Under the pieces are notes generated by a model. That model searched no databases, was not told the DNA's origin, and saw nothing but the letters and a program-made list of their open reading frames with translations. Shown one piece after another: positions 10,061 through 19,231 of a DNA stretch of 64,000 nt. Both the position numbers and the translations under genes were made by a program. The first letter of the stretch is position 1. Every line of letters starts with the position of its first letter. The stretch is from Picochlorum sp. 'celeri' (taxonomy: Eukaryota; Chlorophyta; Trebouxiophyceae), in NCBI GenBank assembly GCA_010909725.1, contig JAACMV010000022.1, positions 186,001 through 250,000 of the forward strand, in the 5' to 3' direction.

Positions 10061-11528
10061 TCAATGTTGATCACTATCATCTCCAAACAAGCGGGTACCC
10101 TTGGCGTACACAATAAATACACCACTGCCTAGAATACACAAGGCTGCAGCCAAGGAGAAGCCAAGGAACCACCCAGCAGGGGTGGCTCCATCATTATTCC
10201 ATGCCAAAATCTGACCCATGACGGCAACTCCAATCACACCCGACAGTGTACCAGCAGTATTACTAATCCCCCTACACATGACATGAATTCAAATTCGTAT
10301 CAACACGTGTACAGAAGGAACAAGAACAACTCAGACCAACGCACATGACAGCTCCAGCATACTTTGGAGCAATATCCATATGATTGACGCTAAAACCACC
10401 ACGAGCGAATCCTGCTGCAGCTAAAGCAGACGTCGTATACACAATGCCCTGAAACACGCCCCGTGCCTGCGCCATGACACAGAGCGCCACAGATGCCAAG
10501 AAAAACCCAACCGTATTGACACACTTTCTCCCTCCAGCAACAGAGAGCCCGTGCCGACTAATCAGATAATCCCCCACCCATCCACCCATATTACTCGTCA
10601 AAAACATCCCTAAATATGGAAGCGTCTTTGCAAAACCAACAGACTCTATGCTCGCATGCAGCACCTTGTCAAAGTATGTTGGCAACCAATTCATCACTAT
10701 ATAAAAGGCATAGTGGAATGTAAAATTGTTAATCACGATACTCCACGTTGCTGGATGAGACAGAATATTCTTCCACGGAGTTTTCGATGCCCTCCGCCGC
10801 CGAGTACTCCCTCCTCCATTTGCTGCAGTCGACACTGGCAAACCAGAACTAGTACTTGCTACACCTCGCATCACTCTCCGAAACATGACCAACCACAGCA
10901 CACCTAGTATCCCCACCAGCCGCAAAATCGTCGCCGCCCCATATTTCTTCGATACCATTGGCAACAATTCCATCGCAGCCGCAGACCCCAAATACATCCC
11001 GCTTGTCGTCAACGACACAGCCTTGGCCCGCTCCTGTGCTGGAATCCAAATAGACAGCACAGTATGCACCGACGGAATTAAAAAACCTTGCGACACACCC
11101 ACAATAAAACGAGCGCACATAAGAGCCACTGTACTCCTCGCATTCCCCGGCGTCAGCAGAGAGGCCAAAGACCACAAGCCAAAGCACACCACCAACACCC
11201 CTTCCCCACCAAACCGCTGAGCAGCAATACCCCCCGGAATCTGAGAAATACCATATCCCCAATAAAATGCAGACATCACCGCCCCTTTTGTACCCTGATC
11301 AACATCTGATTCCTTTGCCATGAGTGTATACGCAATCGAAAACCCAGTCCTCTCCACGTACGCAGTCAGAGTTGCCAAGAAACACATGGCAATCACCAAG
11401 TGCCTCGGCTCTGGATACAGAAACACCCCCCAAGATCCATATCGCGATCTTTTCATACTGCGATATCGCTGCTGGTACACTGGATCATCAAATCGCCACT
11501 TCATTCCACCGGAACGTTGCGTTGACAT
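10061..11528 (-). CDS. MFS anion/phosphate transporter (PHT4/SLC17 family)
   Basis: Two exons (11528-10345 and 10271-10061) encode 464 residues with about 12 membrane segments. Family motifs include the first helix with ERTGFSIAYTLMA, SAFYWGYGISQIPGGIAAQR, CARFIVGVSQGFLIPSVHTV, ERAKAVSLTTSGMYLGSA, FTFHYAFYIVMNWLPTYF and, across the intron, DIAPKYAGAVMGISNTAGT. In plants, PHT4 proteins carry phosphate or ascorbate across plastid or Golgi membranes. The 73-nt intron has donor GTGCGT and acceptor GTGTAG; the phase-2 join rebuilds the conserved VMGISNTAGT. A cytosolic Ser/Arg-rich loop lies between helices 6 and 7. It converges on the BFR1-like gene with 38 bp between stops. The substrate is not assigned. 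Confidence 0.85.
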
Positions 11529-11831
11529 GCCTCGCGACTACTCCCGTGATTGAAATCTACTCCATTTCCTCTCCATTGTCGATCAATCAATACTATGAAG
11601 AATCTCAATTAAAAATACAACTATGTTTCATAAATAACACGGCATCAGTAAAGTATCAATGTGTAACTTTCCAATTCAAAGAAGAAGAACATCTCTTCTT
11701 TGAACAGAGAAAGAAAGAAAAAGATATTGCTGTTGGTACTCTTACATGCGTCAAAGTATGATGTTGTTGTATGTTATATGGTTGGGTTTCAACAAGAAAG
11801 GTTGAGTTCATGAATCATCGGAACAGCAGGC
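11529..11831. other. Intergenic, no gene recognised
   Basis: The ~300 bp lie between the PHT4-like start and the 3' end of the acylated microprotein gene. The plus-strand ORFs here are antisense extensions of the transporter gene. A polyadenylation-type A/T-rich stretch is present; nothing else stands out. Confidence 0.4.
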
Positions 11832-12082
11832 TCATGCTTGAGCTGCTTCAGCTGCCTCAGCAGCAGGCTTGTCTCCTCCCTCCTCAAGACCGTGCTTTGC
11901 CGCTTCAGCATACGTTTCCTTCTGCTCTGCAGCGCCCTTCTTCTCTACATCAGCTGCCTCTGCATTCACATCAGTAGTAGTAAAGAGAAGATTGGTTCCG
12001 TCGGTGAATGAATACATATTACAACGCGATCAATGTACGTACGAGCAGATTCTTCTTTTGGCTTGGAAGCACAGAGTCCCAT
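11832..12082 (-). CDS. Small N-myristoylated/palmitoylated protein, 55 aa
   Basis: Two exons (12082-12043 and 11959-11832) join in phase 1. The protein begins MGLCASKPKEESA, which fits an N-myristoylation site (Gly2 with Ser/Ala at position 6) next to a palmitoylatable Cys4. Such dual acylation anchors proteins to the plasma membrane or flagellar membrane. The remainder is a hydrophilic, Ala/Glu/Lys-rich peptide, AADVEKKGAAEQKETYAEAA, ending in EAAEAAQA. The 83-nt intron has donor GTACGT and acceptor ATGCAG, like others in the window. I know of no named family. The unspliced frame gives a different N-terminus (MYSFTDG), which I consider less likely. Confidence 0.6.
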
Positions 12083-12302
12083 CTTGGCAAAGTCTTACGT
12101 CACACTGTTTACGATACAAGGTATATGTGAATATTTTTAATTTTTTAGTCAGTGTGTGCGACGATGGTCGTGTGATGGTCGAATCCGACGTCATCCGATA
12201 CGGATGGGATGGGATTCTTGGACAACGCGTCAACACACATCGAGGCACGCACGCGCCTCTCCTCTCTCTCTTCAACTGCAGTAGAAGAAGAAGAAGGCGT
12301 TG

Positions 12303-13703
12303 TCACATGAGCCAGCTATCATTCTGCTGTAACTGTCGAAGTCTCCCTTCCAATTGCATAATGGTAGAGTTCTTTTCATCAAGAATTTCTTGGACATGAG
12401 GTGGTATGTCTTGGTCATTGTCTTGCTGTAGCTGAGCATGGGCTAGCCTCTCAAGGGTTTCTGCATGGACAGACTTGAGGGCATGGAGGTCGTGTTGCAG
12501 TTGCTGGGCACGGACCCTATCACGGCGCAAGTCTTCAATCTCCATGGATTGTTTTAGCACCTGTTCATGTAATGCTGAGGAGCGCTGCTTTTCTTCTACG
12601 AGTGATTCCTGTGTGGATGCGAGCGCCTGTTCTCTCTCGTGCAGTTCATTCCTCAGGTCCTCCAAAGCGTCATCGTCCACCGTGTCAGCCTTGCTGTGTT
12701 GATCTTGGGTATCAAATACCCCATTCATGAATGTGAGCTGCTCTTCCAGGTAGGCGATTCTCTTGACAGAGTGCTGAACTTGCTCTTCCAGGGCCTTTTT
12801 GTGCTGTTCCAAGGCATGTGCGTCGTCCTTGTATGACGCTCTCGACATCTCTATTTCGTGTATTTCGTCTTCTAAGTGCGATATAGTATCTGACAGGGAC
12901 GCATTTTCTTCCGTCATTGATTGCAACGCATCACGAGCCTGTTGGTATTGAACACGATAGGCCTCAGCATCACATGCAGTCTCCTCCAATCGCCGCTCTA
13001 ATGCTTCATGTGTATCCTGTAGAGAGTCAAGAGACTCTTTGGTTTCCTCAAGCTGACCTTTGACTTTGTCAGACTCTCGTGTAACGGATTCAAGCTGTGC
13101 TCGAAGAGCAGCAATCTGCCTCGCCAAGGCCAGAGTACCAACATCATCATCATCACGGGTTGATTCTTCTTCTCGCTGCGCATCATCAGCAACAGTGTCG
13201 GTTGATGTTTCTTCGGACGCATTCGATTCGTACTTGTGCTTCATCCTGTCCAGCTGCACCTCGAGGACTGCCATCTCCTGCTTGCATACAGCATGCGCGC
13301 TTCTACAATGCACCAACTCGCGCTCAAGAGACTCCCTCTCCATCACCAACCCATCATATCGTGACTGAATCATCCTTGACCTACTTTCTGCCTTGGTTGC
13401 ACGCTCGTGCAACTCTTTCAATTGACTCAGTGCCATCTCTGCCCCATACCGACTGGCAGCACTGCCATGCTCCATCTTCTTCCGAATAGCATGCGTCCGC
13501 TGCATCCTTTGCCTTCCTTCTTGTATAGAAGATATAGGGTCGTGCTTTGTAGACGATACTCGAGGCATTGGATCCCCTGAATCATGAAACCCACCCAGAG
13601 CATGGCCAATGAGCTTGTTCACAAACTCCTTCCTACCCCCTCTATATGCACCAATTGCTCCATCAGTACCACATTCTCTAGTATCCGTTGTTGCCATCAA
13701 CAT
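12303..13703 (-). CDS. Coiled-coil protein of unknown function
   Basis: A single exon. I take the ATG at 13703 (MLMATTDTREC; the next Met is at 13697), giving 466 residues; the frame stays open to 13952 but that part is Arg/hydrophobic and looks non-coding. Residues ~15-80 are globular, with FVNKLIGHALGGFHDSGDP and HDPISSIQEGRQRMQR. From ~95 to the end there is an almost continuous coiled coil, rich in Glu, Gln and Leu, ending in a short tail. No motor, kinase or targeting motif is visible. It could be a centrosomal, flagellar or golgin-type tether, but nothing in the sequence decides. Confidence 0.65.
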   Translation of the reverse strand: MLMATTDTRECGTDGAIGAYRGGRKEFVNKLIGHALGGFHDSGDPMPRVSSTKHDPISSIQEGRQRMQRTHAIRKKMEHGSAASRYGAEMALSQLKELHERATKAESRSRMIQSRYDGLVMERESLERELVHCRSAHAVCKQEMAVLEVQLDRMKHKYESNASEETSTDTVADDAQREEESTRDDDDVGTLALARQIAALRAQLESVTRESDKVKGQLEETKESLDSLQDTHEALERRLEETACDAEAYRVQYQQARDALQSMTEENASLSDTISHLEDEIHEIEMSRASYKDDAHALEQHKKALEEQVQHSVKRIAYLEEQLTFMNGVFDTQDQHSKADTVDDDALEDLRNELHEREQALASTQESLVEEKQRSSALHEQVLKQSMEIEDLRRDRVRAQQLQHDLHALKSVHAETLERLAHAQLQQDNDQDIPPHVQEILDEKNSTIMQLEGRLRQLQQNDSWLM

Positions 13704-14199
13704 GTTGATGACAGCCGCGTCAAGGGAATTGGTTGTTGAATTACCGTTGAGAAATCGTCGTCTTCTTCTTGTTCTCTGTCCCTGTACTACTCGGTAGTGC
13801 CGCTCTTCTTTACGTGCAAATTTAAAAAATAAACGGTATAGAACACGAACCAGGGTTGAGCGCGTGATCAGAACAGTGCAGAGGATTTTCTCCATATATT
13901 GATACATTAAAAATGGGAAAGATATGCCATGGACATGTACATACAGCAGCACTGCTGCGACTAGAGCTAGTATTCATAAAAAAAAGACTGGGTATCAGTA
14001 AATAATAGTAGGTCTGCGTGGTATCACACACAAGACGAGACTGATTGGAAAGAAAAAGTGTATTAAATACGAGCAACATTTATCGACGCGTGTTCTTTCC
14101 CGTGTTCATACCTGTAGAGTATTCTCGTCACAGATATCTTTTTCATAGTAAAAGATACTAAAGTTGTAGAAGGCCATAAACGTAAGGGATACTGTGACT
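13704..14199. other. Divergent intergenic region
   Basis: The 496 bp between two divergent starts should hold both promoters. The first 249 bp are an open extension of the coiled-coil gene frame without coding character. I see no RNA gene. Confidence 0.45.
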
Positions 14200-14883
14200 A
14201 TGGCCAAGGACATTGTCAGCGTGGAGCCCGAGGAGCTCGTGTTCAAGTTTGAACTTCGAAGGCAGATTCCTGTAGGTTTGACGATGCAGAATCTTACAAA
14301 CAAAAGGGTTGCTTTCAAGGTGAAGACAACGAATCCGAAAAAGTACTCGGTGCGTCCATCGCACGGATTCATGGATGGGAAATCAGTTCAGGAGATCACG
14401 GTGACGATGAACTCGCAGAGAGAGCCTCCTGTGAGTTATCAGAATTGTAGAGATAAATTTTTGATCCAGAGTGCGGTTGTTGGGACGGATGTGAAATCTG
14501 TGACGTCGGAGCTTTTCGACGAGGCTGCCAAGAAGAATGATGTGCAGCAGACGAAACTGCGCGTACAGTTGGTTCCTCCTGCCCAGCCTCCGTCTCCTGT
14601 TCCAGAAGAAACGACTCCGTCGGTGACATTTGGAGCGGATACGAGGTCGGATGAGGAGGTGGTTCAAACGAGGACTCCAGTGATGGCTGTGGCGTCACAT
14701 ACACAACCAATGCAGGTCAGCAGTCAAGGGTTCACCCTTTTGAACATCATCTTGGTTGCCTTGTTGGCATTCTTGTTGGGATACTTTACAAAAGGGCATA
14801 TTCCCGCGTTGGACATGATGAAACAGAACATAACTGACATTGTGATGAAGCATCCTGTGCTGAGGAAGATGGTCTCAGGCTAA
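14200..14883 (+). CDS. VAP-type ER membrane contact protein (MSP domain)
   Basis: A single exon of 227 residues. VAP/VAP27 proteins are tail-anchored in the ER and bind FFAT motifs of lipid-transfer and trafficking proteins at contact sites. Residues 5-125 form the MSP domain: VEPEELVFKFELRRQIPVGL, MQNLTNKRVAFKVKTTNPKK, YSVRPSHGFM and DKFLIQSAVV. A Pro/Glu/Thr linker follows, then a hydrophobic anchor FTLLNIILVALLAFLLGYF near residues 178-197. Unlike typical VAPs, about 30 residues follow the anchor. The ATG at 14200 is preceded by in-frame GTG only. Confidence 0.88.
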   Translation: MAKDIVSVEPEELVFKFELRRQIPVGLTMQNLTNKRVAFKVKTTNPKKYSVRPSHGFMDGKSVQEITVTMNSQREPPVSYQNCRDKFLIQSAVVGTDVKSVTSELFDEAAKKNDVQQTKLRVQLVPPAQPPSPVPEETTPSVTFGADTRSDEEVVQTRTPVMAVASHTQPMQVSSQGFTLLNIILVALLAFLLGYFTKGHIPALDMMKQNITDIVMKHPVLRKMVSG

Positions 14884-15225
14884 TGAGAGGCACAAAGAAG
14901 TCATCTTCTGCTTTTTTTTTTCCTTTCTAGATAATCATAACACTGATGATGCATGAGTATATGCGAACAAATCATGTAAGAACAAGAAACGACAGATTTT
15001 GTACTCCATGATATGGGTGGGGTCTGTGCATGGGGTCTGCAATGCTGCAGACCACGGCTGATTTGGTCAGTACTGTCTGACCAAGGTCAGTCGAGCGAAC
15101 CATGATCTATTGTTATTCAAGATTCTCTGGATCAGCGTTATATCGATCGCAAATCTCCTGAGGCAATCATAGGATTATTTTATTTGATAGCTCGCATATT
15201 TAATCAGATAGCTGCTGTAGTTCTC
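14884..15225. other. Intergenic with two adjacent perfect hairpins
   Basis: The 342 bp lie between VAP and the cupredoxin-like gene on the same strand. Two inverted repeats stand out: 15034-15053 (8-bp arms GGTCTGCA/TGCAGACC) and 15063-15084 (8-bp arms TTGGTCAG/CTGACCAA), 140-190 bp upstream of the next ATG. They may be transcription factor sites or RNA structure. No ORF of note. Confidence 0.6.
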
Positions 15226-15854
15226 ATGTTGACATTCATCAGACTGACCCTTCTGTTGGCGGTCACGCTTGTGGCGCTTATGGCGCAAAGCGCTGAGGCC
15301 AAACAAATTACCCTCCGATGGACGAAGAAAACCGTGAAAGCCAATGTTCCAAGGAGTGGAAAAAGAATGATTGACCCAAGAAAGAAGATCATGAAGGTAC
15401 GCAGCGTTTTGCTAAGGAAGATTCTGTTGCACAGAATATTTGGTGTGGCGGGAACTTTTGATCGCGAGGGCGATGGATGCCTGATTGTGCCTGTACACTG
15501 TTCAATCGTCTCTTGATGAGAAAAAGTCTGAATTTTTATCCCGTTACCGTGCAGGTCTGCTCGGGTGATGTTGTTCATTTCAAGTGGTCAGGTGAACAGA
15601 TGGGACTGTACGGATTCTACAACGAGAATGCATACAGAAAGTGCGCCAAAGGAAACCTGAACTATATGAAGAACACAAGACCAAAGGGCTCTTTCAAGAC
15701 AAAGCCAAACAGGTCTGGATGGCGTTACTATGCACACATTGGTGGAGCCGGTGATGGTGCATGCAAGTATGGATGTGGAAATCCAAAGAACAAGACCAAC
15801 AGGATTACAGGAACTTGCGAACAGAGAATTGCTATTCTTTGGCAAAGATGCTAA
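15226..15854 (+). CDS. Secreted cupredoxin-like protein
   Basis: Two exons (15226-15396, 15555-15854) encode 156 residues. The first ~25 residues are a clear signal peptide (TLLLAVTLVALMAQSAEA). The mature part opens with a basic strand, then VCSGDVVHFKW, a pattern seen where plastocyanin/phytocyanin-like domains begin. The usual His-Cys-His-Met copper ligand set is not obvious. Instead there are several Cys (about six in the mature part) that could form disulfides, as in KYGCGNPKNKTN and GTCEQRIAILWQRC. So the fold is tentative and copper binding is doubtful. The 158-nt intron has donor GTACGC and acceptor GTGCAG. It is probably extracellular. Confidence 0.6.
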
Positions 15855-16249
15855 AGTATCATTGATGTAAGGAATGCATTGCGCATTGACGAATTGTTGA
15901 ATTATCATGAACCAACATTGTCCATGGTCATGAAGCTGATATGTCTGAATTGTGAATTATATATCTTTATTGTAACGGATGGTTCACAACTGAATAGTAA
16001 AAGGTAATTACCTTTTCAAACGATAATGTTGATACACCCGAAAAGGGAAGCAATTCATGTGCTGTTGCACATTAATAAATGCAAGCTATGCATGTTTATT
16101 ATTGGTGCTGGTTGCTAGCTCTGCCTTGATGTGTGTTACTCTTTGTTGATCCATGATGATAGTCTCATCGAATATTGCAACATGTGCACATTTAAATAAG
16201 GCCAGGTCCTCAAGTATTATGCAGTTGAGGGAGATGGGCTTGGGTCCGG
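15855..16249. other. Intergenic between convergent genes
   Basis: The 395 bp separate the stops of two convergent genes and should hold both 3' UTRs. Two AATAAA-like and A/T-rich stretches are present. I see no gene. Confidence 0.4.
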
Positions 16250-17314
16250 TCAAGAAGGAACAGTAGTGTAAGGCGAGGGAGGAGGAGGAGGTGGCGGAGA
16301 TGGAGGAGGAGGAGGAGGTGGTGGTGATGGAGGAGGAGGTGGTGATGGAGGTGGCGGAGATGGAGGAGGCGGAGAGGGAGGAGGAGGAGATGGAGGTGGT
16401 GGAGGGCTGTTGCAAAAAATTGGATCTGCTGGGGACCCTCTCGATATCGCAGCATCTGAATATGATGATACAAAACACCGGTACAATGTATCGGCAGGGA
16501 TGGATTCAATGGATAGAATAGTTGCCCTAGTTGACGTGATATTCTGAGGTACGCTACCATCATCAGTGATGCATGAGACAAGGTACCCAAGTGCTGATGG
16601 AACCTCGTCCCAACTCATATACAGGCTAAAGGATTGGCACTCAGCCGATACACTAACATTTTTAGGAGACCTCAAGGCCAACCCAGGGAATATACCTTCT
16701 GGCTCAGGACATTGTAGGTATCCTGAATAGTACCTGTTGCTCTTCCTGCTATTCAACGGTGTCAATCCAGAGAGAAGGACACATTTGTTACTCTTTGGGT
16801 TGAGAATAAACGCCTCGCATTTATGGTGCGCCTCAAATTCCCCCTTTACAATGTTATTAGGGTCCCCATCTTGCAGAACTATTGGGTCACCATTCTCATC
16901 CGTCTCCCAATCCATGCCACAAAGCTGGCCACACTTTCTGAGAGAGACACTTGCTTTATCTAAAGTATGCACAGCAATAATGCTCCCATCTCGATAATAA
17001 CTGCACCAGAGTTTTTTTAGAACATCATTATTCAAGATACAAATGTACATGTATGCGGCGCATAGCGTATAGCCATACATGTGCGAATCCTTGCAAACAG
17101 GCACATTGCAAAAAACCTCATGGGCTCATTTCAGGCATTCGTACCTCTTGCCTGGATTATATTTGACGTAATCTTGATAGGTCGAGCCACTCATATTTTG
17201 ACAGAGCCCTGTTCTGAAAGTTTCTGTCAGTTGCCGACTGACCGCGCTCATGGGGATGGAAAGCAAGCACGCTGTGGCCAGGGCAAGTGCCACCAGTCGT
17301 GGATGTCGACCCAT
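16250..17314 (-). CDS. Secreted PAN/FN3-like protein with Pro/Ser-rich wall-type tail
   Basis: Two exons (17314-17145, 17000-16250) encode 306 residues. The N-terminus is a signal peptide (LVALALATACLLSIPMSAVS). A Cys-rich region follows with KCGQLCGMDW, KCEAFILNPKSNKCVLLSG and YSGYLQCPEPEG, resembling a PAN/Apple domain that binds protein or carbohydrate. Next comes an FN3-like segment (SFSLYMSWDEVPSALGYLVS). The last ~55 residues are repeats of Ser-Pro(2-8), the pattern of hydroxyproline-rich glycoproteins and pherophorins in green algae. It is likely an extracellular matrix protein. The 144-nt intron has donor GTACGA and acceptor GTGCAG and joins in phase 2. The start is the first ATG; an upstream TTG was ignored. 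Confidence 0.72.
16263..16420 (+). repeat. GGAGG-rich low-complexity tract encoding Pro/Ser repeats
   Basis: The plus strand is an irregular GGA/GGT/GGC tract; read on the minus strand it codes the SPPPP tail of the secreted protein. The long plus-strand Glu-rich ORF over it is a shadow. Confidence 0.85.
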
Positions 17315-18201
17315 TACCAAGACTGCAGTGATCAGATAGTCCTGGAGCTAAATATATGCATACCCTGACAATATGTAATTTTCGTCTATACGCAAAGAAT
17401 ACCAATTGGAATTTCGAGAAGACTCGCGTTCACGTGGAAGATATCGGCTCTGCTGTATTTGCTCTGCAACCCATACGATATTTGCCGTATCGCCTACAGC
17501 AAAAGTACATGAAATAGGACAATGTTCATGTGATGAAGACAAAGCCCTTATTTGGTGCAGATACTTTCGGAAAGGCAATGCTTTGAAAGGATTTTCGCGG
17601 GGGGGACGTCCCGGTTACGTGACGGTAACATAACGTGACACGCCTTGTATCTACCAAATCTCTCCCGGCCTTGGCCAAGGACGACTGGTACTTACTATTG
17701 GTGTCAAACCAACAATCATTCATCCATTGTTGTCATGCTCGAGAATCCTTTATGAGCTATTCAATACCGTATCTCTACTCTACTACATCTCAACCTAAAG
17801 TCCAACGTACGTATCCTCCTCTTTTTTCCTGCTCAACAAGGAAGAAGATTGCAGGGACGCCTGGACCCACCTGGGCAATGGACAGCATGGAATATTAGAT
17901 TGCCGCACAGGGAAGGAGCAAGCATGATCAATATCACTGCTCCTTGACTCGTATTCAATAGGGAACCTTGCATTATGCAACCATCTACCATGAAGCCAGC
18001 TGACCTGACTTGCGCAGGTCGATGGAACATCATCAAAAAAGTCCTGATCAGGCCTGATGCTGCAGCACTGGTATCGTTGTTGTCGTTACCATTCGACCTG
18101 GACAGTATAGGACAAGCAGAGCCATTAACTAACAATTATTCTTATAATTAATATCGAATACATTGCGATTGGTGAGCCATACGCCTCCAAGACGAGGGAT
18201 C
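17315..18201. other. Intergenic, 887 bp, no gene recognised
   Basis: This is one of the longest gaps. It lies between two divergent starts. ORFs on both strands are short, lack ATG in good context and look random in composition. A short G-run with a palindromic GGGACGTCCC lies near 17592. It may hold a non-coding RNA that I cannot recognise. Confidence 0.4.
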
Positions 18202-18744
18202 ATGAATTGGCTTCAAGACACGTTTGACAAAGTCCAGGATTCGATACAGGACAGATTCGGCGGTGGAATAGACGAGGAGGAAGAAGAAAACCAATCTTTA
18301 TTACAACAGCTTAATGAAGCATCGACGCTGAATAGAACGCAGAGGTTGTTAGGGTTTGCTGTCTGCTTTGGAATGGGAATGCTGTTGAGTTTCTTCGCTC
18401 CAGGCTTTATTCTGAGACCCGTCAAGCTAGCAACAACCTTAACACTTGGTAATATCCTATCGATTGGCAGTATGATGTTTTTAATGGGTCCAGCAAAGCA
18501 ATGTCAGTCCATGATGGACAGTAAAAGGAGAACTGCAACACTTGTGTATTTTTGTACACTGGTGCTCACAATCTTGTCAGCATTCCTTGTGAAGAGTAGG
18601 CTACTGTGCTTGATTTGCATTGCTGTGCAGTACTCTGCGTTGCTATGGTATTCTTTATCGTACATTCCGTATGGGCAGAGCATGCTTTTGAACATGCTCA
18701 GAATGAGAATGCCAGCATCTTCATCCTCACTCGATGCTGCTTAG
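18202..18744 (+). CDS. SFT2-like vesicle transport protein
   Basis: A single exon of 180 residues. SFT2 family proteins are Golgi tetra-spanning proteins that support retrograde fusion of endosome-derived vesicles with the Golgi. The cytosolic N-terminus is acidic (GGIDEEEEENQSLLQQL), followed by RTQRLLGFAVCFGMGMLLSF, a second segment FILRPVKLATTLTLGNILSI, GSMMFLMGPAKQ, then two more hydrophobic segments (ATLVYFCTLVLTILSAFLV and CLICIAVQYSALLWYSLSYI). The order and spacing are those of the family. The start is the ATG at 18202; an upstream TTG extension was not used. Confidence 0.88.
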   Translation: MNWLQDTFDKVQDSIQDRFGGGIDEEEEENQSLLQQLNEASTLNRTQRLLGFAVCFGMGMLLSFFAPGFILRPVKLATTLTLGNILSIGSMMFLMGPAKQCQSMMDSKRRTATLVYFCTLVLTILSAFLVKSRLLCLICIAVQYSALLWYSLSYIPYGQSMLLNMLRMRMPASSSSLDAA

Positions 18745-18846
18745 AAGAATACACCGCTTGCAATGGAGATTGGTACTTTTTTAAATTTGATTCATAAAGA
18801 AATATGGAGTGCTGATTGAACCAGAAGGAATGCATGAATTGCTCCA

Positions 18847-19230
18847 ATGGACAAGCCGTGTGTATTGTACGTGTCACGAAAGCGGCCGATGGGCACTTGA
18901 TTGCATTTTGAAATGAATTATAACCATTGAAATGGTGCAGTGAAGCGACGTTTCCAGTAGAGAGCGAAGAGACGGCTGAGTTGTTATTGTCTGCTCTCTC
19001 TGTTGACAAGGAGGTGGGTTGCTGTGTTTTTGCTGCACCATGCTCATACATCTCATGACAATCTATAACTGCAGGTGAAACAAAACCTCGCGAGAAAGGA
19101 ATTGACCGTAGATGGACGGGATCTACAGGTCACCATTGCTGCTGTGGATGCTGGGACACTGCGGTCAGCAACATGTGCATTCCTGCAGACTCTTCAATTT
19201 GCATTAGAAATAAAGAGCGCGTTTACATGA
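18847..19230 (+). CDS. KEOPS/EKC complex subunit Pcc1
   Basis: Pcc1 is the small dimerising subunit of KEOPS, which makes t6A37 on tRNAs that read ANN codons. Three exons are inferred: 18847-18857, 18941-19013 and 19075-19230, giving 79 residues, the usual size. Exons 2 and 3 read FPVESEETAELLLSALSVDK and RKELTVDGRDLQVTIAAVDA, then TLRSATCAFLQTLQFALEI, which match the Pcc1 beta-strand and helix pattern (arg-rich strand, then LR-S...FL..L helix). Exons 2 and 3 are well supported. The first 11-nt exon (donor GTGTGT) is a guess to provide an ATG in phase. The stop TGA ends 1 bp before the stop codon of the convergent RMT2-like gene. Confidence 0.7.
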
Positions 19231-19231
19231 T

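Noticed and set aside
12160..12200. tRNA-like B box (GGTCGAATCC)
   Set aside because: The T loop does not fit and no acceptor or anticodon arms can be paired around it.
13704..13952. N-terminal extension of the coiled-coil protein
   Set aside because: The open frame upstream of 13703 encodes an Arg-rich/hydrophobic mix with TTG/ATG choices and looks like 5' UTR.
16291..16521. Glu-rich plus-strand ORF (MAEMEEEEE...)
   Set aside because: It is the complement of the Pro/Ser repeat of the secreted minus-strand protein; composition is forced by the repeat.
17635..18135. ORFs of 87-100 codons on both strands
   Set aside because: No coding character, overlapping frames, and no splice sites leading to a known domain.
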